DNA of 64,000 nt. It comes from Hydrogenovibrio crunogenus. GTDB lineage: Bacteria; Pseudomonadota; Gammaproteobacteria; Thiomicrospirales; Thiomicrospiraceae. The stretch covers positions 1,860,001-1,924,000 of the forward strand of contig NZ_CP032096.1 of assembly GCF_004786015.1 (NCBI RefSeq), read 5' to 3'. The position numbers were made by a program, and so were the translations under genes. This document shows positions 43,919 to 53,617 of this stretch, piece after piece (position 1 is the first letter of the stretch; the number at the start of each line of letters is the position of its first letter). Below the pieces are notes generated by a model. That model made no database searches. It was not told the DNA's origin and was given only the letters and a program-made list of their open reading frames with translations.

Positions 43919-44560
43919 TTAAATCACTTCTCGCATATCTAATTCATCATCAGACAAACTGTCTGCAAAAACTGCGCGTGCCAGCACTTTATCCGAATAG
44001 TCTTTAACTGCTTTAGCTGATTTAGGGAGTTCAATCCCTAAATAAGGCAAACGCCACATCAACACCGCTAAACTTACATCCACCAATGAGTATTCTTCAT
44101 TCATAAAGTAAGGCTGGTGCTCAAAAACGGGAATCATCTGGATTAACCGCTCTTGTAGATCACGGCGAGCTGTCTTGATTGCTTTTTCATCATCACTCTG
44201 GGTAATAATATCGACCAATGCGTACCACTCTTGTTCAATTTGGCGAAGCATCTGACGTGAACGCGCTTTGGAGATAGGGTCTACCGATAGCAGTGGCGGA
44301 TGCGGGAAACGCTCATCTAAATACTCAACAATAACCTGCGGGTCATACAGTACCAAATCACGGTCGACTAACGTTGGCAGGGTTCCGTATGGATTCAATT
44401 CCAGTAAATCTTCCGGCATGCCTTCCGAGGTATCGACTTCGATAATTTCCAGAGGAATATCTTTTTCTTGTGCCATCAATCTAACTCGATGAGAGCTGGG
44501 GCTTTTTGAATCTGAAAATAAAGTCATTACGGATCTTTGCGTAATAGGCAAATCTGACAT
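43919..44560 (-). CDS. sspA: SspA, stringent starvation protein A (GST fold)
   Basis: A 213-residue RNA-polymerase-associated protein with a glutathione-transferase fold. The N-terminal thioredoxin-like part has VMTLFSDSKSPSSHRVRLMAQE, NPYGTLPTLVDRDLVLYDPQVIVEYLDERFPHPPL; the C-terminal helical part includes VDVSLAVLMWRLPYLG. In SspA proteins the GST catalytic residue is lost, and they act with RNA polymerase on stress and virulence genes. AGGAG precedes the ATG. It is followed by sspB. Confidence 0.94.
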   Translation of the reverse strand: MSDLPITQRSVMTLFSDSKSPSSHRVRLMAQEKDIPLEIIEVDTSEGMPEDLLELNPYGTLPTLVDRDLVLYDPQVIVEYLDERFPHPPLLSVDPISKARSRQMLRQIEQEWYALVDIITQSDDEKAIKTARRDLQERLIQMIPVFEHQPYFMNEEYSLVDVSLAVLMWRLPYLGIELPKSAKAVKDYSDKVLARAVFADSLSDDELDMREVI

Positions 44561-44711
44561 GGAGTTCTCCTGGAAGTCGTTAAGTCATCAAAACGGTTGT
44601 TTTTGTTAGTCAAGTCTGACGATAATCATGGCGCATAAAAACTTGACAGCAAACAATCCAGCAAAGTTTTTTCACACCACCCTCTTCATAAAAATCAAGG
44701 GCTACTAAATT

Positions 44712-44717
44712 ATTATA
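44712..44717 (-). promoter_or_regulatory. Candidate -10 box upstream of sspA
   Basis: On the minus strand TATAAT lies about 150 bases before the sspA ATG. The nearby TTGACA is only seven bases away and cannot be its -35; TATTGA at 17 bases is a possible partner. Confidence 0.35.
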
Positions 44718-44749
44718 CATGCCATGTCAAGCCCTCAATAAAAGCCCAA

Positions 44750-45724
44750 CTAAGCATTGTTCAAACCAAAAGGAATGACCGACTCAATGTTGTCGCATGC
44801 TAAAGCCAATGCAAACAACCGGTCAACACCCAGTGCAACGCCTGAACACTCAGGCAACCCCGATGCTTGTAAGGCTTCTAATAAATTGACATCCAAAGGC
44901 ACGGTTTCGACTCCCCGTTCTATTCGCTCGGAAAGACTGGCTTCAAACCTTGAGCGATACAGTTCCGACGCTTGCAGTTCCTGGTAACCATTTGCCAGTT
45001 CCATCCCTTCTACAAAAACTTCAAAACGTAATGCCACCTGTGGGTTTTCAGATGAAATTTGTGCTAATGCCGCTTCTCTGGCAGGGTAATGAAACATACA
45101 CGTGATGACATTGCGTCCTAATTGAAGCTCAATGACTTCGGTCAAAACCAACTGTTCCCAAAGGGGTTTATCATCAGCATCGACCCCTACAATTTCTGGA
45201 ATTTGATGACGAGCGAGGCATTGTTGGCAGTCTCCCGCTGTTGCATCGTGAATATTCTGTATGCCGGCATACTGTCGAAAGGCTTGTTCATAACTCAACA
45301 TCTCGATGGGTCTTGGACCGATAATGAGTTGAATGACTGCGGCCGTTTCCGTCATTATCTCTTTTAAATCAAACCCCAGACGATACCATTCCAACAAGGT
45401 AAACTCGATTTGATGTCGAGGACTTAAATCGCCATCTCGAAACACCTTACCTAAATAGAAAATATCGCCGCTACCTGCGCACAACAACCGTTTCATGGGA
45501 TATTCAGGGGAGGTGTGTAAAAAGAAAGGTTGTTTTTCTTTGATGCCCGGCACTTGCACCCAAGTTTTTAGCGAATGCAAATGAAGATCCGGGGTTGCTG
45601 CATTCGAAAGCATCGGTGTATCCACTTCCATCACCGAGCGAGCATAAAAAAACGCCCGCAGGTCTTTTAACCACTGCGAGCGTTTTTTAAGCTGTGTTAT
45701 TGAAGCTGTTGGCTGCCAAGTCAT
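44750..45724 (-). CDS. epmA: EpmA, elongation factor P beta-lysine ligase
   Basis: A 324-residue paralogue of the lysyl-tRNA synthetase catalytic core, without the anticodon domain. Motif 2 is YPMKRLLCAGSGDIFYLGKVFRDGDLSPRHQIEFTLLEWY; motif 3 is GVALGVDRLFALAL. It activates (R)-beta-lysine with ATP and attaches it to Lys34 of EF-P. It starts 18 bases after the efp stop, and with epmB divergent across the gap the whole modification module lies in 2.7 kb. Confidence 0.95.
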   Translation of the reverse strand: MTWQPTASITQLKKRSQWLKDLRAFFYARSVMEVDTPMLSNAATPDLHLHSLKTWVQVPGIKEKQPFFLHTSPEYPMKRLLCAGSGDIFYLGKVFRDGDLSPRHQIEFTLLEWYRLGFDLKEIMTETAAVIQLIIGPRPIEMLSYEQAFRQYAGIQNIHDATAGDCQQCLARHQIPEIVGVDADDKPLWEQLVLTEVIELQLGRNVITCMFHYPAREAALAQISSENPQVALRFEVFVEGMELANGYQELQASELYRSRFEASLSERIERGVETVPLDVNLLEALQASGLPECSGVALGVDRLFALALACDNIESVIPFGLNNA

Positions 45725-45742
45725 ATTTAGTGGAAAGCCGAC

Positions 45743-46309
45743 TTACTTAGCACGTGAGATGTATTCACCTGTCTGGGTATTACAAATCACCTTCTCACCA
45801 ATTTGAATAAACAAAGGCACTTGAACCACAGCACCCGTCGATAACGTTGCAGGTTTGCCACCTGTTCCTGCCGTATCCCCCTTCAAACCAGGATCGGTTT
45901 CAGTGACCTCTAACACCACTTGTTTAGGCGGCAATACAGAAATTGGGTCACCATTCCAAAGCGTGACGGTACACATGTCTTGCTCAATCAGCCATTTTTG
46001 CACATCGGCAACAGCTGCCTCTCCTGCTTGATATTGTTCAAATGTGTTTGGATCCATAAAATGCCAGAATTCACCATCATTGTACAAATACTGTAAATCG
46101 GTATCTATGACATCAGCGGCTTCTACCTTCTCACCTGATTTGAATGTATTTTCCAAAACCCGTCCAGTCACCAAGTTACGAAATTTAACTCGGTTAAACG
46201 CCTGACCTTTCCCCGGTTGTACGATTTGATTATCAACAATGGTGCAGGGTTGGCCATCCATTAAAAATTTCAAACCGTTTTTAAATTCACTTGTACTGAC
46301 TGTTGCCAT
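45743..46309 (-). CDS. efp: Elongation factor P
   Basis: A 188-residue translation factor that relieves ribosome stalling at polyproline stretches. The modified loop reads [10 protein letters not shown], with Lys34 as the site for beta-lysylation. The C-terminal OB fold includes [32 protein letters not shown], the EF-P signature. It is cotranscribed with epmA and divergent from epmB. The Lys34 loop fits the EpmA type rather than the Arg-rhamnose type. Confidence 0.97.
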   Translation of the reverse strand: MATVSTSEFKNGLKFLMDGQPCTIVDNQIVQPGKGQAFNRVKFRNLVTGRVLENTFKSGEKVEAADVIDTDLQYLYNDGEFWHFMDPNTFEQYQAGEAAVADVQKWLIEQDMCTVTLWNGDPISVLPPKQVVLEVTETDPGLKGDTAGTGGKPATLSTGAVVQVPLFIQIGEKVICNTQTGEYISRAK

Positions 46310-46485
46310 AAAATTCTACCCTTACGATTCTCGCTTAACAATAAAGCGACTCACTTTTTAAAATTCTTTTCAAATGTCTTTCATGTAAAATAAGCCGCAT
46401 ATTTTAACGCAACTCGACCGCCTAAGGTAGTTTCTTGTTAAACAAAACAAAACGCCAGTCCAAATACCAGATGAAGTGAGGCCAA

Positions 46486-47457
46486 ATGATTCAATCGATA
46501 GAACAACTGTGTGACTTTGTTGACCTATCTCCTGATGACTTAGCGATCGATTTTGACAGTATTTTTCCTTTTAAAGTGCCTAAACACTTTGCGGAACAAA
46601 TAGAAAAAGGCAACCCAAACGACCCTCTATTAAAACAAATTCTACCAGGCCTGGCGGAACGGGACGTTTACCCGGGCTTTTCTCCAGACCCGGTTGGGGA
46701 TCTAGCCGCCAACCCTCAACCCAGCTTAATACATAAATATCACGGACGTGCATTGCTGATTGCCAGCCCGCGATGCGACATTCATTGCCGTTATTGCTTT
46801 CGTCGACACTTCCCTTATGAGCAGGCTAAAAAACAACATTGGCAAGCGGCACTGGAAAACATTGCTCAAGACCATTCGATTAGCGAAGTCATCTTAAGTG
46901 GTGGCGACCCGATGACGCTGTCTGAAAACAGCTTGGTCGAATTAATAGATGGCATTGAAGCTATCCCGCACGTCAGCACATTGAGAATTCATAGCCGAAC
47001 CCCGATTGTGGCCCCACACAAAGCACACCGCCCAACGCTTTTAAAAACACTGTCAAAATCGCGTTTACAAACCGTACTGGTAGTTCATTGCAACCACGCC
47101 AACGAACTCACGCCTGAATCGGCCGAGCTGATGCAGCAATTTCGCCAATCTAATGTCTTTTTATTAAACCAGACTGTGCTCCTCAAAGACATTAATGATT
47201 CAGCGAATACATTAAGTGCTTTGAGCAAAAAATTATTCTCTCAAGGGATTTTGCCTTATTATTGTCACTTATTAGATAAGGTTTCCGGTTCCGGTCATTT
47301 TGACATCCAAAAACACCAGGCCTGGGCAATATTTGAACAATTGCGCCAGACGCTGCCCGGATATCTTGTGCCGCGTTTTGTGGAAGAAATCGCAGGCGAA
47401 CCTTATAAAACGTTATTAATAGACCCAAATTCTCAGGACATAAAGCCAACGGCATGA
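46486..47457 (+). CDS. epmB: EpmB, EF-P lysine 2,3-aminomutase
   Basis: A 323-residue radical SAM and PLP enzyme that converts L-lysine to (R)-beta-lysine for EF-P. The iron-sulfur motif is SPRCDIHCRYCFRRHFPY (Cys near 97, 101 and 104). SEVILSGGDPMTLSEN follows, and the C-terminal PLP region contains YYCHLLDKVSGSGHFDI. GTGAGG precedes the ATG. The glycosyltransferase gene begins within its stop (ATGA). Two exact repeat copies lie within it. Confidence 0.95.
   Translation: MIQSIEQLCDFVDLSPDDLAIDFDSIFPFKVPKHFAEQIEKGNPNDPLLKQILPGLAERDVYPGFSPDPVGDLAANPQPSLIHKYHGRALLIASPRCDIHCRYCFRRHFPYEQAKKQHWQAALENIAQDHSISEVILSGGDPMTLSENSLVELIDGIEAIPHVSTLRIHSRTPIVAPHKAHRPTLLKTLSKSRLQTVLVVHCNHANELTPESAELMQQFRQSNVFLLNQTVLLKDINDSANTLSALSKKLFSQGILPYYCHLLDKVSGSGHFDIQKHQAWAIFEQLRQTLPGYLVPRFVEEIAGEPYKTLLIDPNSQDIKPTA
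46645..46654. repeat. CCAGGCCTGG repeat
   Basis: Exact copy in epmB, read Pro-Gly-Leu (LPGLAERD). Confidence 0.8.
47316..47325. repeat. CCAGGCCTGG repeat
   Basis: Exact copy in epmB, read Gln-Ala-Trp (KHQAWAIF). Confidence 0.8.
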
Positions 47458-48989
47458 TAAGACAACCTGTTCTCATCCAATCACAACCCAAACCCTATCG
47501 TTACAGTGTGATTTTAATTGTCACGCTGGCACTGTGGCACTTAATTTTAGCCGGTCAGGTTAACTTGAGTGTGGATGAAGCCCATTATGCGCTCTATGGT
47601 TTGAAGCTCGATTGGAGTTATTTTGACCACCCGCCCATGGTCGGCTGGCTTAATGCGTTAATTGTTCCCTTATCTCATTCCGATATGGCTTTACGCGTGA
47701 TTCCTGCTTTATTTTTCGCCGCATCAAACTTGTTGTTATACCGTATTTCGGTACGGCTTTACCCTAGTTTTCATTGGATAGGTTTCTGGACCCTCGCGCT
47801 GATTAACAGTGCGTTTATGTTTCAATTGCTCAGCATTTCCATGCTGCCGGACACGCCTTTAATCTTCGCCAGCTTAATGGTTTTTTGGGTACTGCTCAAT
47901 TTACGTGAATCGCCTTGTGACTCAAAACAGGCTTTCAAAAACTGGCTCTGGCTTGGTTTTTGGTTAGGCGTTGCAGGCTTATCAAAATACACCGCCATTA
48001 CCTTAGTTTTATCACTCCTAATTGTGATGATTATCGAAAAACGATTTTATTGGTTAAAAACCAAAGGTTTGTGGCTGGCTGTATTCATTGCTGCAATCAT
48101 GATTTCACCAGTACTGTATTGGAACAGTACTCACGACTGGATTTCTATTCTATATCAGCTTAAACACGGCACGCACAATGAACTTTGGGATTGGAACCGC
48201 GTTTTGAATACGCAACTGGCGCAAGCCGGAGTCTATTCTTTACTGCTATTCGGTGTCGGCTGGTGGTTAATGCTCTCTGCCTGGTTCCAAAAACAGACTG
48301 AAGTGACTCAACTATTAGCCGCTTTCACCTTGCCAATCGTACTGCTTTTTGCCATGAATTCAGGTTACGAAATGAGTTTACCGCACTGGACACAACTTGC
48401 TTGGTTATTGATTAGTCCTGCTGTTGTTTACTGGTGCTGGAGACACTGGCAACACAAAGGTGTGAGGGTCTATGTTTATATCAGCAGTCTTATCACTCTT
48501 TCCGCTTCTTTGGTATTAAATAGCCAGTTGGCTACGCCTTGGCTACCTTTGCCTGACAACAAAAACATCGTCCGAGACCTCCACGGCTGGCCTGAAGCTA
48601 TTCAACAAGCGAAAAAGCTGCAAACTCAATATGATAGCGTTCCACTGTTTGCCTCAAACTGGACACAAGCCAGTCGTATTGGTTGGTATGCATACCCTCA
48701 GCCTATTTATGTGACGGATAATCGTTTTGACCAGTTTGACCTATGGTTCGGCAACCCTCCAACTGGAACAAACGGTTTAATGATTGTGCCATCCTATGAA
48801 GACATTCCACCTCAAACCAACTCATCAGGGCACTTTCAAAAATGTAGCGCGCTCAAAAAGTTACCCATTATCAAACACGGAGTCACGATTGTGACCTATC
48901 ATTTTTATTTTTGTGAAAACTTTCAAGCCGTCTCTTATCAAGGCTGGGTTAAAGACCTTAACATTGCACAAAAAATGATGACGCAATAA
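47454..48989 (+). CDS. GT39-like (ArnT/PMT superfamily) membrane glycosyltransferase
   Basis: A 511-residue integral membrane glycosyltransferase of the GT-C fold, with about ten membrane segments. The catalytic first loop is LSVDEAHYALYGLKLDWSYFDHPPMVGW (Asp-Glu near 42). It transfers a sugar from a polyprenyl-phosphate donor to a lipid, lipid A or protein in the periplasm; the acceptor cannot be assigned. It overlaps epmB by four bases and is followed by a flippase-like and a GT9 gene on the same strand, suggesting a cell-envelope glycan role. Confidence 0.85.
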   Translation: MIRQPVLIQSQPKPYRYSVILIVTLALWHLILAGQVNLSVDEAHYALYGLKLDWSYFDHPPMVGWLNALIVPLSHSDMALRVIPALFFAASNLLLYRISVRLYPSFHWIGFWTLALINSAFMFQLLSISMLPDTPLIFASLMVFWVLLNLRESPCDSKQAFKNWLWLGFWLGVAGLSKYTAITLVLSLLIVMIIEKRFYWLKTKGLWLAVFIAAIMISPVLYWNSTHDWISILYQLKHGTHNELWDWNRVLNTQLAQAGVYSLLLFGVGWWLMLSAWFQKQTEVTQLLAAFTLPIVLLFAMNSGYEMSLPHWTQLAWLLISPAVVYWCWRHWQHKGVRVYVYISSLITLSASLVLNSQLATPWLPLPDNKNIVRDLHGWPEAIQQAKKLQTQYDSVPLFASNWTQASRIGWYAYPQPIYVTDNRFDQFDLWFGNPPTGTNGLMIVPSYEDIPPQTNSSGHFQKCSALKKLPIIKHGVTIVTYHFYFCENFQAVSYQGWVKDLNIAQKMMTQ

Positions 48990-49072
48990 ACAAACTTAAC
49001 TTAGCTCGCAGTTTGTCGCCAGTTTTGCGATAATAGCCCCAATTTTTTTGACCAACCTTTAAAGGATTTCGT

Positions 49073-49981
49073 TTGGGCAATCTTCTTAAACTCGGATTAT
49101 CCGTTTTTATTATCGGGTTCATTTTATATAAATTTGATATTACCGCTGTCTGGGATACCATGTTAGATGCCAGCCTAGGACTTCTAGTTGCAGCACTGCT
49201 TGTTCAAATGCTTAGTCAAACCATTGCCGCATATCGCTGGTCTTTGATTATGGAAGCACTCAAGTTCAAACATCCCTTCTCTTTTTATTTCCGCAGTTAT
49301 TTTAAAGGCAGTTTATTCAATCAGGTTCTTCCGACCAGTATAGGTGGGGATGCTTATCGTATTGCTGAAGTCTCGGCTCATGGAGGGTTGATTAAAGAAG
49401 CCTTTTACGGTGTTTTCATTGATCGAATCGTCGGGTTGGTTGGGTTATTGTTATTAAATCTATTTGCCAATTCGTTTGAATTCAGCCTTATGCCCTATGA
49501 GGTCTTTATGGCAATCAACCTTATTTTAATCGCTGCGCTGTTCGGGTTATTTGTACTCATGGCTATCCACAAATTCCCAATCTTTAAGCGTTACAAAATT
49601 ACCCGACTTTTTTATGAACTTTCTGAACGTTTCCGCTTCATTTACAAAACACCTAAACGTATCAGTCAACAACTCGGCTTATCCATCTTGATTCATTTAT
49701 TATCAATGGTCGCCATTTTCGGCATTGGACACAGCGTGGGCATTAATGAGCCCTTGATTACGTATTTAGTTATTGTTCCGCCTGCGATACTTTTAACAAT
49801 CTTACCCATTTCTTTTGCTGGTTGGGGAGTGCGTGAAGGTGCTTTGATTGCACTCTTTATGATGATTGGTATTGATGAGAAGTTAGTCTTGGCGATGTCT
49901 TTATTATATGGCATTATTTTAATTCTCAGTGCTTTGCCGGGGCTATTGTTTTATCTCACCAGCCAACATAAATACCTATAA
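49073..49981 (+). CDS. Flippase-like membrane protein (YbhN/LPG synthase TM family)
   Basis: A 302-residue protein with a TTG start, supported by AAAGGA at good spacing. It has about eight membrane segments. The family motif FKGSLFNQVLPTSIGGDAYRI (about 79-99) and the late ISFAGWGVREGALIALF are clear. Members are predicted lipid flippases or lysyl-phosphatidylglycerol-synthase-type membrane domains; this one lacks any soluble synthase domain. Context of two glycosyltransferases suggests a lipid-linked sugar substrate. Confidence 0.85.
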   Translation: MGNLLKLGLSVFIIGFILYKFDITAVWDTMLDASLGLLVAALLVQMLSQTIAAYRWSLIMEALKFKHPFSFYFRSYFKGSLFNQVLPTSIGGDAYRIAEVSAHGGLIKEAFYGVFIDRIVGLVGLLLLNLFANSFEFSLMPYEVFMAINLILIAALFGLFVLMAIHKFPIFKRYKITRLFYELSERFRFIYKTPKRISQQLGLSILIHLLSMVAIFGIGHSVGINEPLITYLVIVPPAILLTILPISFAGWGVREGALIALFMMIGIDEKLVLAMSLLYGIILILSALPGLLFYLTSQHKYL

Positions 49982-50012
49982 TAACTAACCAACACTCTTT
50001 TAGGACAGATTC

Positions 50013-51233
50013 ATGAACGTTGATTTAATGCGAAAAATTGATCACCACTTAGGCATCCCATTGACCTTTGTGAGCACTTATTTATTAAAAGTGGCTCATT
50101 GGATCACTCGTAAAAAAGCAACGACACCTAAAAACATTTTATTTGTCGAGCTGTCTGAAATGGGAAGCACCATCATTGCAGACCCAGCCATGAAACGAGC
50201 CCAAAAACGATTCAACGCCAATTTGTTCTTTGTCATTTTCAGCAAAAACAAACCCAGTCTCGACCTATTGAATACCATTCCCCAGGAAAACATTTTCACG
50301 CTGTGCGAAGACAATCTATTTACCTTAATGCGTGATGCCGTTCGCTATTTATTCTGGTGTCGCAGAAACAAAATCGACACCGCAATTGATTTGGAATTAT
50401 TTTCGCGCGTTTCAGCTCTTTTGACCGGGTTCAGTGGCGCCAACAATCGCGTTGGCTACCATAACTTTCATGGTGAAGGTCTTTATCGTGGGGAAATGCT
50501 GACCCATAAAGTCACCTACAACCCGCACATCCATATTGCTAAAAACTTTATCGCATTAATTCACGCCTTAGAGGCAAAAACTGAAGAGGTGCCTTATTCA
50601 AAAGTCCTGATTACCGATCACGACATTCAACTGGATCAAGTAAGTTTTAATCAGGAAGAAAAAGTATTTGTTTACGATAAAATCCAAGCATGCTTTCCTG
50701 CATTTAACAAAGAGCAACATCAACTGATTTTAATGAACCCGAATGCAAGCGACTTATTACCGCAACGCCGCTGGCCTAAGGAAAACTTTATTGCGTTGAT
50801 GCAAGCTGTATTGGCACGTTATGAAAATGCGATTATCTTAATCACAGGTGCGCCAAACGAGCAGGAAGAAGCCGAAGCACTTCGGCTTCAGGTTGGTCAT
50901 GAACGCTGCGTGAACTTTGCAGGACAATTGAAGTTATTAGAAATGCCTATTTTATATACAGTCTCTCGTCTAATGGTCACGAATGACTCTGGGCCAGGAC
51001 ATTTTTCATCCATCACCCCATTAAAGACCTTTGTTTTATTTGGCCCGGAAACACCGAAATTATATGGTTCTTTAGGCAATAGCACACCTCTTTTTGCAGG
51101 GTTAGCTTGTTCACCTTGTGTCAGTGCGGCAAACCATCGAAAAACACCGTGTACGGAACCGGTTTGTATGGATGCGATCACAGTCGATCAAGTCATAAAA
51201 CAAATCGAAATCGAGCTCAAAGACCCGACATAA
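50013..51233 (+). CDS. Glycosyltransferase family 9 (heptosyltransferase-like)
   Basis: A 406-residue protein. The GT9 pattern is NKIDTAIDLELFSRVSALLTGFSGANNRVGY in the first half and LMNPNASDLLPQRRWPKENFIALM in the second, followed by LMVTNDSGPGHFSSITPLKTFVLFGPETP, the nucleotide-sugar-binding region. It resembles ADP-heptose:LPS heptosyltransferases but is longer and has an N-terminal hydrophobic stretch. Several Cys near the C-terminus (CSPC, CTEPVC) are unusual and could bind metal. Convergent with lptG. Confidence 0.85.
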   Translation: MNVDLMRKIDHHLGIPLTFVSTYLLKVAHWITRKKATTPKNILFVELSEMGSTIIADPAMKRAQKRFNANLFFVIFSKNKPSLDLLNTIPQENIFTLCEDNLFTLMRDAVRYLFWCRRNKIDTAIDLELFSRVSALLTGFSGANNRVGYHNFHGEGLYRGEMLTHKVTYNPHIHIAKNFIALIHALEAKTEEVPYSKVLITDHDIQLDQVSFNQEEKVFVYDKIQACFPAFNKEQHQLILMNPNASDLLPQRRWPKENFIALMQAVLARYENAIILITGAPNEQEEAEALRLQVGHERCVNFAGQLKLLEMPILYTVSRLMVTNDSGPGHFSSITPLKTFVLFGPETPKLYGSLGNSTPLFAGLACSPCVSAANHRKTPCTEPVCMDAITVDQVIKQIEIELKDPT

Positions 51234-51251
51234 AGACGTGAGCCCAAGTCG

Positions 51252-52364
51252 CTAACGCAGTCGTCGCATTAACAAAAAGGCGGCTGATACCAAAACGATT
51301 GAAGGCAGAAAAGCGCCCATAATCGCGGGTAATTGGTAGACGACACTTAAATTCCCGAAGATTTGATTGAGTAGATGAAAACTCATACCAATCATAATCC
51401 CTACGAAAACTCTCTGACCAATGCTGACCTGTCGCTGCGAACCGAAAATTAAAGGAAACACCAGCGCAATCATTCCCAGAATGACAAATGGCATCGCTAA
51501 CTTTCGCCAAAAAGCCAGCTTATAGGCTTCAGCATCCAGTCCATTTTCTTCTAAAAATGCAATATAACTATAGAGATCGGTGATTCCCATATAACGCGTT
51601 TCAACATGTAACGTTTGCAACAATGTCGGTGAAACGGGCAAATCGACAGCACCTTCAACTTCACCATATTGCCTAAATTGTAACTTTTTCCATGCTTTCC
51701 TATCGGGCGATAAAGCTGGCATTTGCTGCCAGTCAAGCACTTTCCGATTCAAGCTATACAAAACCCATTGTCCATCTTTTGTTGAATAGCGTGCTGTTTT
51801 AGCGTGAATCTGTTCTGATAATTGCCCATTAACCAATGCATAAATCGTTACATCATAAAACTGAGTATCGGAAATGACACGACCGACATGAATATAACGT
51901 TCACCATCTCGCATCCAAAAATCATCGGTTGACCCAATTGAAAAACTCTTATGCAATGCTTCGCCGCGCATTTTTTTAGCATAACTTTCACTAGCAGGGG
52001 CGACCCATTCTCCGATGACCGCTGCACACACCCACAAGATGAAAGCGGACTTCATAACTGCAAAAAAAATACGCCTGATGGACCAGCCTGTCACGCGTAA
52101 AATAGTGAGTTCTGCATGGTTTGCTAAGCCTCCCAGCCCAATCAAGGTTCCAATCAACAATGCGACTGGAAAAATCTCATACCCATAAACTGGAAGCTTC
52201 AATACGGTATACATCGCCCCTTTGGCAATCGTATAGTCGTTAGAGACCTTACCAATTTGTATCATGAACTCAGAAAATCCGAGAATAATCAACAATACCA
52301 TCAGCACCAACAAGGTATGACTGACTAAAACACGGCCCAAATATCGTTCAATTAAATTCATCAT
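51252..52364 (-). CDS. lptG: LptG, LPS export ABC permease
   Basis: A 370-residue permease with three membrane segments at each end and a large periplasmic domain. It starts NLIERYLGRVLVSHTLLVLMVL, with GGLANHAELTILRVTGWSIRRI as the coupling-helix region. With LptF and the LptB ATPase it extracts LPS from the inner membrane. It overlaps lptF by four bases, as usual. Confidence 0.95.
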   Translation of the reverse strand: MMNLIERYLGRVLVSHTLLVLMVLLIILGFSEFMIQIGKVSNDYTIAKGAMYTVLKLPVYGYEIFPVALLIGTLIGLGGLANHAELTILRVTGWSIRRIFFAVMKSAFILWVCAAVIGEWVAPASESYAKKMRGEALHKSFSIGSTDDFWMRDGERYIHVGRVISDTQFYDVTIYALVNGQLSEQIHAKTARYSTKDGQWVLYSLNRKVLDWQQMPALSPDRKAWKKLQFRQYGEVEGAVDLPVSPTLLQTLHVETRYMGITDLYSYIAFLEENGLDAEAYKLAFWRKLAMPFVILGMIALVFPLIFGSQRQVSIGQRVFVGIMIGMSFHLLNQIFGNLSVVYQLPAIMGAFLPSIVLVSAAFLLMRRLR

Positions 52365-53470
52365 TTTCGTTGTATCGTTTTTTTAAAGGGAAGCGAAAGA
52401 GACATGTGAGGTAATTGAAACCAAGCCGGTCTAAGCGAGCCTTGATACAAAGCATACATCAAGAACACAACAGGAACAGGCCACAAACCTATCCAAGGTG
52501 ACAAAGCTTCATTACTGATAGATTCTCGAAAAGTCACCAACAACTGGTTATAAATAACATAAAGAACCAATGCAAAAAAGACTTTTGCAAACCGGCCTTC
52601 TCGCGGGCCAGACTTACTCATTTTCAATCCCAGCAGCCCTAAAACCAGAATGCTAAAAGGCGTCACAATTCGCCATTGAAGCAACGCTTGATGCGCAGGC
52701 TTATCTGATTGCCATAAAGTTGACGTAGGTATTTCAAAAATTTTTTGTGCCGTAGAAGTCGATTGAATTTCCGGTAAAAAACCTTCGAAACGGTCAAATT
52801 CCCTGACCGTGAAGTCGTCGCCTTTTTTCAGGCCTTCATAACTTTGGCCATTGAGTAACACCAAAGCCAGCTTGTCATCAATCCACTCAAATTTGCCTTT
52901 CGGTGCAATTAAAAGAATGTCTCTCTCATCGGTATTCAACTGCACCCAAACGGATTCAAGATCTCCTTTATTATCAATGGAGCGCGTGTAAAAGATGCCT
53001 TCACCATTCGGCAGAGGATTAAATTTACCAGGAACCAATGCCGCCAGAGGTGACGTTGTTTGAGCTTCCATAATCAGTTTTCGCTCTTGCTCATAGCTCC
53101 ACGGTGTAACCACTAACGTAATCCAAGCGGTTAAAAATGCCAACGGGACTAAAAACCAGAACACCCGCTTCTGAAAAAAACCTGTCGCAATACCACAACT
53201 TTGTAGCACCACCATTTCTTGGTCTTGATAAAGACGACCAACGGCCAACATCACACTCAATAATGCAACCAAAGGCAAAATAACTTCCAATGCCGGCGGG
53301 ATTTTATGCAATAACACTTGCATAATGACGGTTGAAGGAATCGTTCCCTCTACCGCCACGGCAAGCAACTTGGTAGCTTCCGTCCCAAACGTTATCAACA
53401 GTAATACTGACAACACCGCAAAAAAAGTCGCAAAAAGCTCTTTGTATAGATATTTATCAAGAATTCGCAA
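52361..53470 (-). CDS. lptF: LptF, LPS export ABC permease
   Basis: A 369-residue permease, partner of LptG. It starts RILDKYLYKELFATFFAVLSVLLLI, and YQDQEMVVLQSCGIATGFFQ is the coupling-helix region. The beta-jellyroll periplasmic domain is in the middle (about 125-270), and the last three membrane segments follow (ILVLGLLGLKMSKSGPREGRFAK). It is divergent from pepA, the order seen in many gammaproteobacteria. Confidence 0.95.
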   Translation of the reverse strand: MRILDKYLYKELFATFFAVLSVLLLITFGTEATKLLAVAVEGTIPSTVIMQVLLHKIPPALEVILPLVALLSVMLAVGRLYQDQEMVVLQSCGIATGFFQKRVFWFLVPLAFLTAWITLVVTPWSYEQERKLIMEAQTTSPLAALVPGKFNPLPNGEGIFYTRSIDNKGDLESVWVQLNTDERDILLIAPKGKFEWIDDKLALVLLNGQSYEGLKKGDDFTVREFDRFEGFLPEIQSTSTAQKIFEIPTSTLWQSDKPAHQALLQWRIVTPFSILVLGLLGLKMSKSGPREGRFAKVFFALVLYVIYNQLLVTFRESISNEALSPWIGLWPVPVVFLMYALYQGSLRPAWFQLPHMSLSLPFKKTIQRK

Positions 53471-53617
53471 AAAAAGGCCACCAAAACGTTAAAATAAGAT
53501 TCAAATGAATAAACACCAGCGATGCCATCTTTAATATGACATCAGCGAGCGGTAAACTTCTAATTCATATGAGTTTGCCAACTGTTTCCAAGATTATACA
53601 AGAAGGGATTCAACGAG

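Noticed and set aside
44700-44745. TTGACA and TATAAT on the minus strand as a textbook promoter for sspA
   Set aside because: The two hexamers are only seven bases apart, too close to work as a -35/-10 pair; only the -10 is kept, at low confidence.
45650-45690. Possible hairpin with GCGTTTTTT near the 5' end of epmA
   Set aside because: It is inside coding sequence, with an imperfect stem; probably chance.
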